Below are positions 61,323 through 64,000 of a DNA stretch of 64,000 nt, one piece after another. The notes beneath the pieces are model-generated. The model was not told the origin of the DNA and did no database searches. It was given only the letters and a program-made list of their open reading frames with translations. Each line of letters opens with the position of its first letter. The first letter of the stretch is position 1. Source of the DNA: Chloroflexota bacterium (lineage in GTDB: Bacteria > Chloroflexota > UBA11872); assembly GCA_022825895.1 (NCBI GenBank), contig JAJDVX010000003.1, forward strand, positions 62,001-126,000, read 5' to 3'. The position numbers and the translations under genes were made by a program.

Positions 61323-63249
61323 CGTACGGAATCCACACGCGCATCGCCCCAGGCGTTCGGTTGGCCCAGGCAAAGTACGGAATCGCCGTGAGCGGCGTCG
61401 AACCGGCCAGTTCCGGCCCACTGCCGTCGAACCGCGCATACAACTCGTCCGACTGGTTCCGGACTGCAACGCCGGCGGAGCCGCGGATAGCAGTCAGACC
61501 ACCCAGCAGATCCGGCTCTTCGTCGGCGTGCAAGGCCGAATCCGGGCCTACGACCAGCGCGTCCACATTCGACGCTGGGTGATCCGCGGCCTCTATGCAA
61601 TAGATCAATGGCCCGCGCGCAATGGCCACGCGCCCCGTGTTGGCCTGCACCCTCGGGTGGCTGGCCACCAGCCGAATGTCCATCGGCAACCGCAGGCGCA
61701 CGGACGTTCCGGCCAGCCAGACCCGCCGGATGACGGCGTAGGCCCCGGCCTCGGCAGCCTTCCCTGTCCCGTCGACCTCAAGACTCGCGCCCTCGGCCCA
61801 TGAGGGAATTCGCAGCCGCAACTCCACCGGGCGGTCCGGTGCCTCCTCCACTACCAGGTCCACGTCGCCATCCCACGGATACCGCGTCGCGACCTGCAAG
61901 GTCACGGAACCGCCATCCGGCAGCGCCGCCTTAATTCGACCAGGCAAGAACTGATGCACCCACACCGCGCCCGCCGATACCCCGTAGGCGTACCCCGGCA
62001 GGCTCAGCAGCAGCCGCGCGATATTGGGCGGACAGCAGGCCGTGTCGTACCACGGCTGACGCTGGTGGCCGCCCACCGTCTGTTGCGCTCCGCTGCTGTG
62101 CAGCCCCTGCTGGTCGTCCGGCGTCGGCTGCGGATCGGTCGCCAGCGGATTCGCATAGAAATAGGCCGCCCCGTCCGGCGAGACTCCAACCAGCGCGCCG
62201 TTGTAGAGCGCCGTTTCCGACCAGTCCGCGTAGCGGGCGTCACCCGTGGCGGCCAGCAGCCGGGCATTCCAGAAGATCCCGCCCACTGCCGCACAGGTCT
62301 CCGCGTAGGCGCGGTCGTTGGGCAGTTCGTAGTCCGCCCCAAAGGCCTCGCCCTGGTACCGCGACCCCAGCCCTCCGGTCACGTAGGCCCGACGCTCATA
62401 CGCGCTTTCCCACAACCGGATCGAGGCCTCCAGCAACTCCGCCTCGCCCGTGTCCATGGCCGCGTCCGCCATCGCCGCCGCCAAATAAGTCAGGCGTACG
62501 GAGTGCCCGTCGGCATTGCGCTGCTCACGAACCGGCGCGTGGTCCTGGTGGTAGTGCAATCCGCTCAGATTCGGCGGATCCGCCCCTCGCTGGTCGAGAA
62601 AAAACACCGCCTGCCGCAGGTACGCGGAATCTCCGGTCTCCCGCGCCAGTTCCACCAGGGCCAGTTCGATTCCCGGATGCCCGTCCGGCTCCGGCCGCCC
62701 CTCCGGTCCGAATGTCGTGCAGATGTGATCCGCCGCCCGCACCACGACCTCGAACAACCGCTCCGAACCGGTCGACCGCCGGTGCGCCACCCCCGCCTGG
62801 ATCAGGTGCCCCATGCAATACAACTCGTGCTCGTCCGTCAGGTTTCGATACCGCCACGACGCCTGGGATCCACTGAAGTAGGTATTGACGTAACCGTCCG
62901 GCCGCTGCGCCGCTCGGATCAGATCAATCACCCGATCCACCCAACCCGCGAGTTCGGCCGAAGGCGCTCGTCCCAGCGCGTAGCTCGCCGCCTCCAGCCA
63001 CTTGTACACGTCCGAATCGTTGTAGTACCGGCCCTCGAACTCGCCTTCCAGGCGTCCCGCCGCCCGCTCGAAGTTGCGCAGCCGTCCCGTCACCTCGCAC
63101 TGTTCGAACTGCCGCGCCAGCCCATGCCCACGCATGGCCCGCGTCCGCTCCGCCCAGAACCCCTCCGCCACCTCCACCCGCCCCGGCGCCACCGGCTGCA
63201 CGACTGCATGCGGCGACTTCGACAGATCCATGACGGCGGCGGAGATCAT
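61312..63249 (-). CDS. GH127-type glycosidase (beta-L-arabinofuranosidase-like)
   Basis: A 645-residue alpha/alpha-barrel hydrolase. The zinc/catalytic set of HypBA1 is conserved: Glu317 and Cys319 (ETCA), Cys405 and Cys406 (TACCPP). GRYYNDSDVYKWLEA and RPDGYVNTYF are typical. The family removes beta-L-arabinofuranose from plant or algal glycans; other specificities exist in relatives. No signal peptide is visible, so it probably acts on imported oligosaccharides. ATG 63249 lacks a strong ribosome site; Met7 is an alternative. Confidence 0.92.
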   Translation of the reverse strand: MISAAVMDLSKSPHAVVQPVAPGRVEVAEGFWAERTRAMRGHGLARQFEQCEVTGRLRNFERAAGRLEGEFEGRYYNDSDVYKWLEAASYALGRAPSAELAGWVDRVIDLIRAAQRPDGYVNTYFSGSQASWRYRNLTDEHELYCMGHLIQAGVAHRRSTGSERLFEVVVRAADHICTTFGPEGRPEPDGHPGIELALVELARETGDSAYLRQAVFFLDQRGADPPNLSGLHYHQDHAPVREQRNADGHSVRLTYLAAAMADAAMDTGEAELLEASIRLWESAYERRAYVTGGLGSRYQGEAFGADYELPNDRAYAETCAAVGGIFWNARLLAATGDARYADWSETALYNGALVGVSPDGAAYFYANPLATDPQPTPDDQQGLHSSGAQQTVGGHQRQPWYDTACCPPNIARLLLSLPGYAYGVSAGAVWVHQFLPGRIKAALPDGGSVTLQVATRYPWDGDVDLVVEEAPDRPVELRLRIPSWAEGASLEVDGTGKAAEAGAYAVIRRVWLAGTSVRLRLPMDIRLVASHPRVQANTGRVAIARGPLIYCIEAADHPASNVDALVVGPDSALHADEEPDLLGGLTAIRGSAGVAVRNQSDELYARFDGSGPELAGSTPLTAIPYFAWANRTPGAMRVWIPYVDN

Positions 63250-63315
63250 GCTTCAGGCCCTGGACTCGGAACGGGATAACACCGCCCTAATGCAGAGGTA
63301 CTTTGGAGTTTCGTC

Positions 63316-63540
63316 TCAGAACCCATCGGCATCAGGCCCGTGCTTCCACGTGCCCGCGCCGCCCGAGCCGCCGGACGGACGAAAGAGCAGCCACCACAAC
63401 AGGAACACCGTCCACGCGATCACGGGAAACGACGACACCCAGTCCGGCAAGCCCAGCGCATCGAACGCGATGCCGATCGGAATTGCTCCAAGAAGCCACG
63501 CGAAGAGGAAAACAAACGGGTTGCACCCGTCACCTCTCAC
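63316..63540 (-). CDS. Small membrane protein, 74 residues
   Basis: Two predicted transmembrane helices (about 9-27 and 36-53) joined by a short loop, with a Gly/Ser-rich tail. GTG start at 63540. It lies between the FGE and GH127 genes on the same strand with small gaps. No family recognised. Confidence 0.5.
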   Translation of the reverse strand: MRGDGCNPFVFLFAWLLGAIPIGIAFDALGLPDWVSSFPVIAWTVFLLWWLLFRPSGGSGGAGTWKHGPDADGF

Positions 63541-63599
63541 GCCGGCCCGGTCTCGGAGCTTGAAGGGCGTCGCGTCACGCGAGAGGAAGCAGCGTTCAA

Positions 63600-64000
63600 C
63601 TAACCACTCGCGATCACCGACCGCACGCAGCGAAACCCCAGGTTCCCCGCGCTGCTATCCGGCGTATTGGAACTGCGGGCCGCCACCCGGTACCGGTTGC
63701 AGTACGACCGGTGACAGAGATACGACCCGCCCCGCAGCACCCGCCGCTGACCTTGCGCCGGTCCTTGCGGATTGCGCCGCTCGGCGCGCAGGTGATGGCT
63801 GGGACTGAACCAGTCGGCGCACCACTCCCACACGTTGCCCGACGTGTTGTACAGCCCGAACCCGTTCGGCTTGTAGGCGTCCACCGGCGCCGTGCCAATC
63901 CAGCCATCGGCTGACGAATTGATCTCGGGGAACGTCCCCTGCCAGATATTGCAGCGGTGCTCACCCTTCGGCGTTAGCTTGTCGCCCCAGGGGTAGCGGC
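63600..64000 (-). CDS. Formylglycine-generating enzyme-like protein, 5' end cut by window edge
   Basis: The visible 133 residues are the carboxy part of the FGE-sulfatase domain: [27 protein letters not shown], the Cys pair in CHRSYC and the closing GNLGFRCVR. The CxxxxC pair matches the two active-site cysteines of SUMF1/FGE, which oxidise a sulfatase Cys to formylglycine. No sulfatase gene lies in the window. The amino end is beyond position 64000. Confidence 0.9.
   Translation of the reverse strand, partial: RYPWGDKLTPKGEHRCNIWQGTFPEINSSADGWIGTAPVDAYKPNGFGLYNTSGNVWEWCADWFSPSHHLRAERRNPQGPAQGQRRVLRGGSYLCHRSYCNRYRVAARSSNTPDSSAGNLGFRCVRSVIASG

Noticed and set aside
1-64000. CRISPR arrays, insertion sequences, phage or plasmid genes
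   Set aside because: Reading through the window I found no regularly spaced repeats, transposase, integrase or replication gene.

Overview
This 64 kb window is a compact, GC-rich bacterial chromosome segment carrying about 58 protein genes on both strands and one tRNA. I saw no rRNA, transposase, prophage gene or CRISPR array. The mix points to a free-living or host-associated heterotroph. Housekeeping genes are FtsH, a LonB-like protease, a short primary-type sigma factor, FtsY, GlmS, TilS, Dut, NadA and TpiA; the rest is dominated by scavenging genes for peptides, polysaccharides and sugars. A Chloroflexota lineage of the marine or sponge-associated type is my best guess, from overall gene content and style only; no phylogenetic marker was tested.

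Layout. Positions 1-7459 hold a gene cut by the left edge, a PHP phosphoesterase, and a minus-strand housekeeping run transcribed glmS, ftsB-like, dut, tilS, ftsH. Positions 7609-12655 hold a peptide and amino-acid unit (S9 peptidase, zinc-knuckle protein, N-acyl-D-amino-acid deacylase, putative zinc phospholipase) and a VOC protein. Positions 12725-19983 form a polysaccharide locus: glycosyltransferase, heparinase/alginate-lyase-like enzyme, three sugar ABC permeases (two of them tandem duplicates) and a Gfo/Idh oxidoreductase. After a small lipoprotein, a D-cysteine desulfhydrase-like gene and tRNA-Val(GAC) comes a three-gene operon (21591-25435). It pairs a homocysteine S-methyltransferase-like protein with a two-subunit FAD/[2Fe-2S] amine dehydrogenase and may catabolise methylated amines.

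Positions 25852-35042 hold a secreted nuclease with a lamin-tail domain, glutamate synthase GltB with two coupled small genes, a small SDR operon and a D-2-hydroxyacid dehydrogenase. Positions 35148-41786 hold the LonB-like protease and a MarR regulator with a heterodimeric ABC exporter, driven by a near-consensus promoter with a perfect palindrome in its spacer. Positions 41830-47746 hold a GT2 glycosyltransferase, a second PHP protein, TpiA, an MFS transporter, a zinc ribbon, a nucleotidyltransferase and FtsY. Positions 47883-50597 hold an Fe-S biogenesis cluster (A-type carrier, cysteine desulfurase, SufR-like regulator), followed by the divergent sigma factor, NadA, a probably PPi-linked phosphofructokinase, a nitroreductase, an amidase and a PhoX-type phosphatase.

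The right end (58297-64000) is a carbohydrate-foraging block: YbjQ-like protein, PfkB sugar kinase, a sialidase-like ORF running without a stop into a lipoprotein-like domain, a GH127 glycosidase, a small membrane protein and a formylglycine-generating enzyme cut by the edge. Together with the lyase/permease locus it suggests use of complex, possibly sulfated or uronic-acid-rich glycans.
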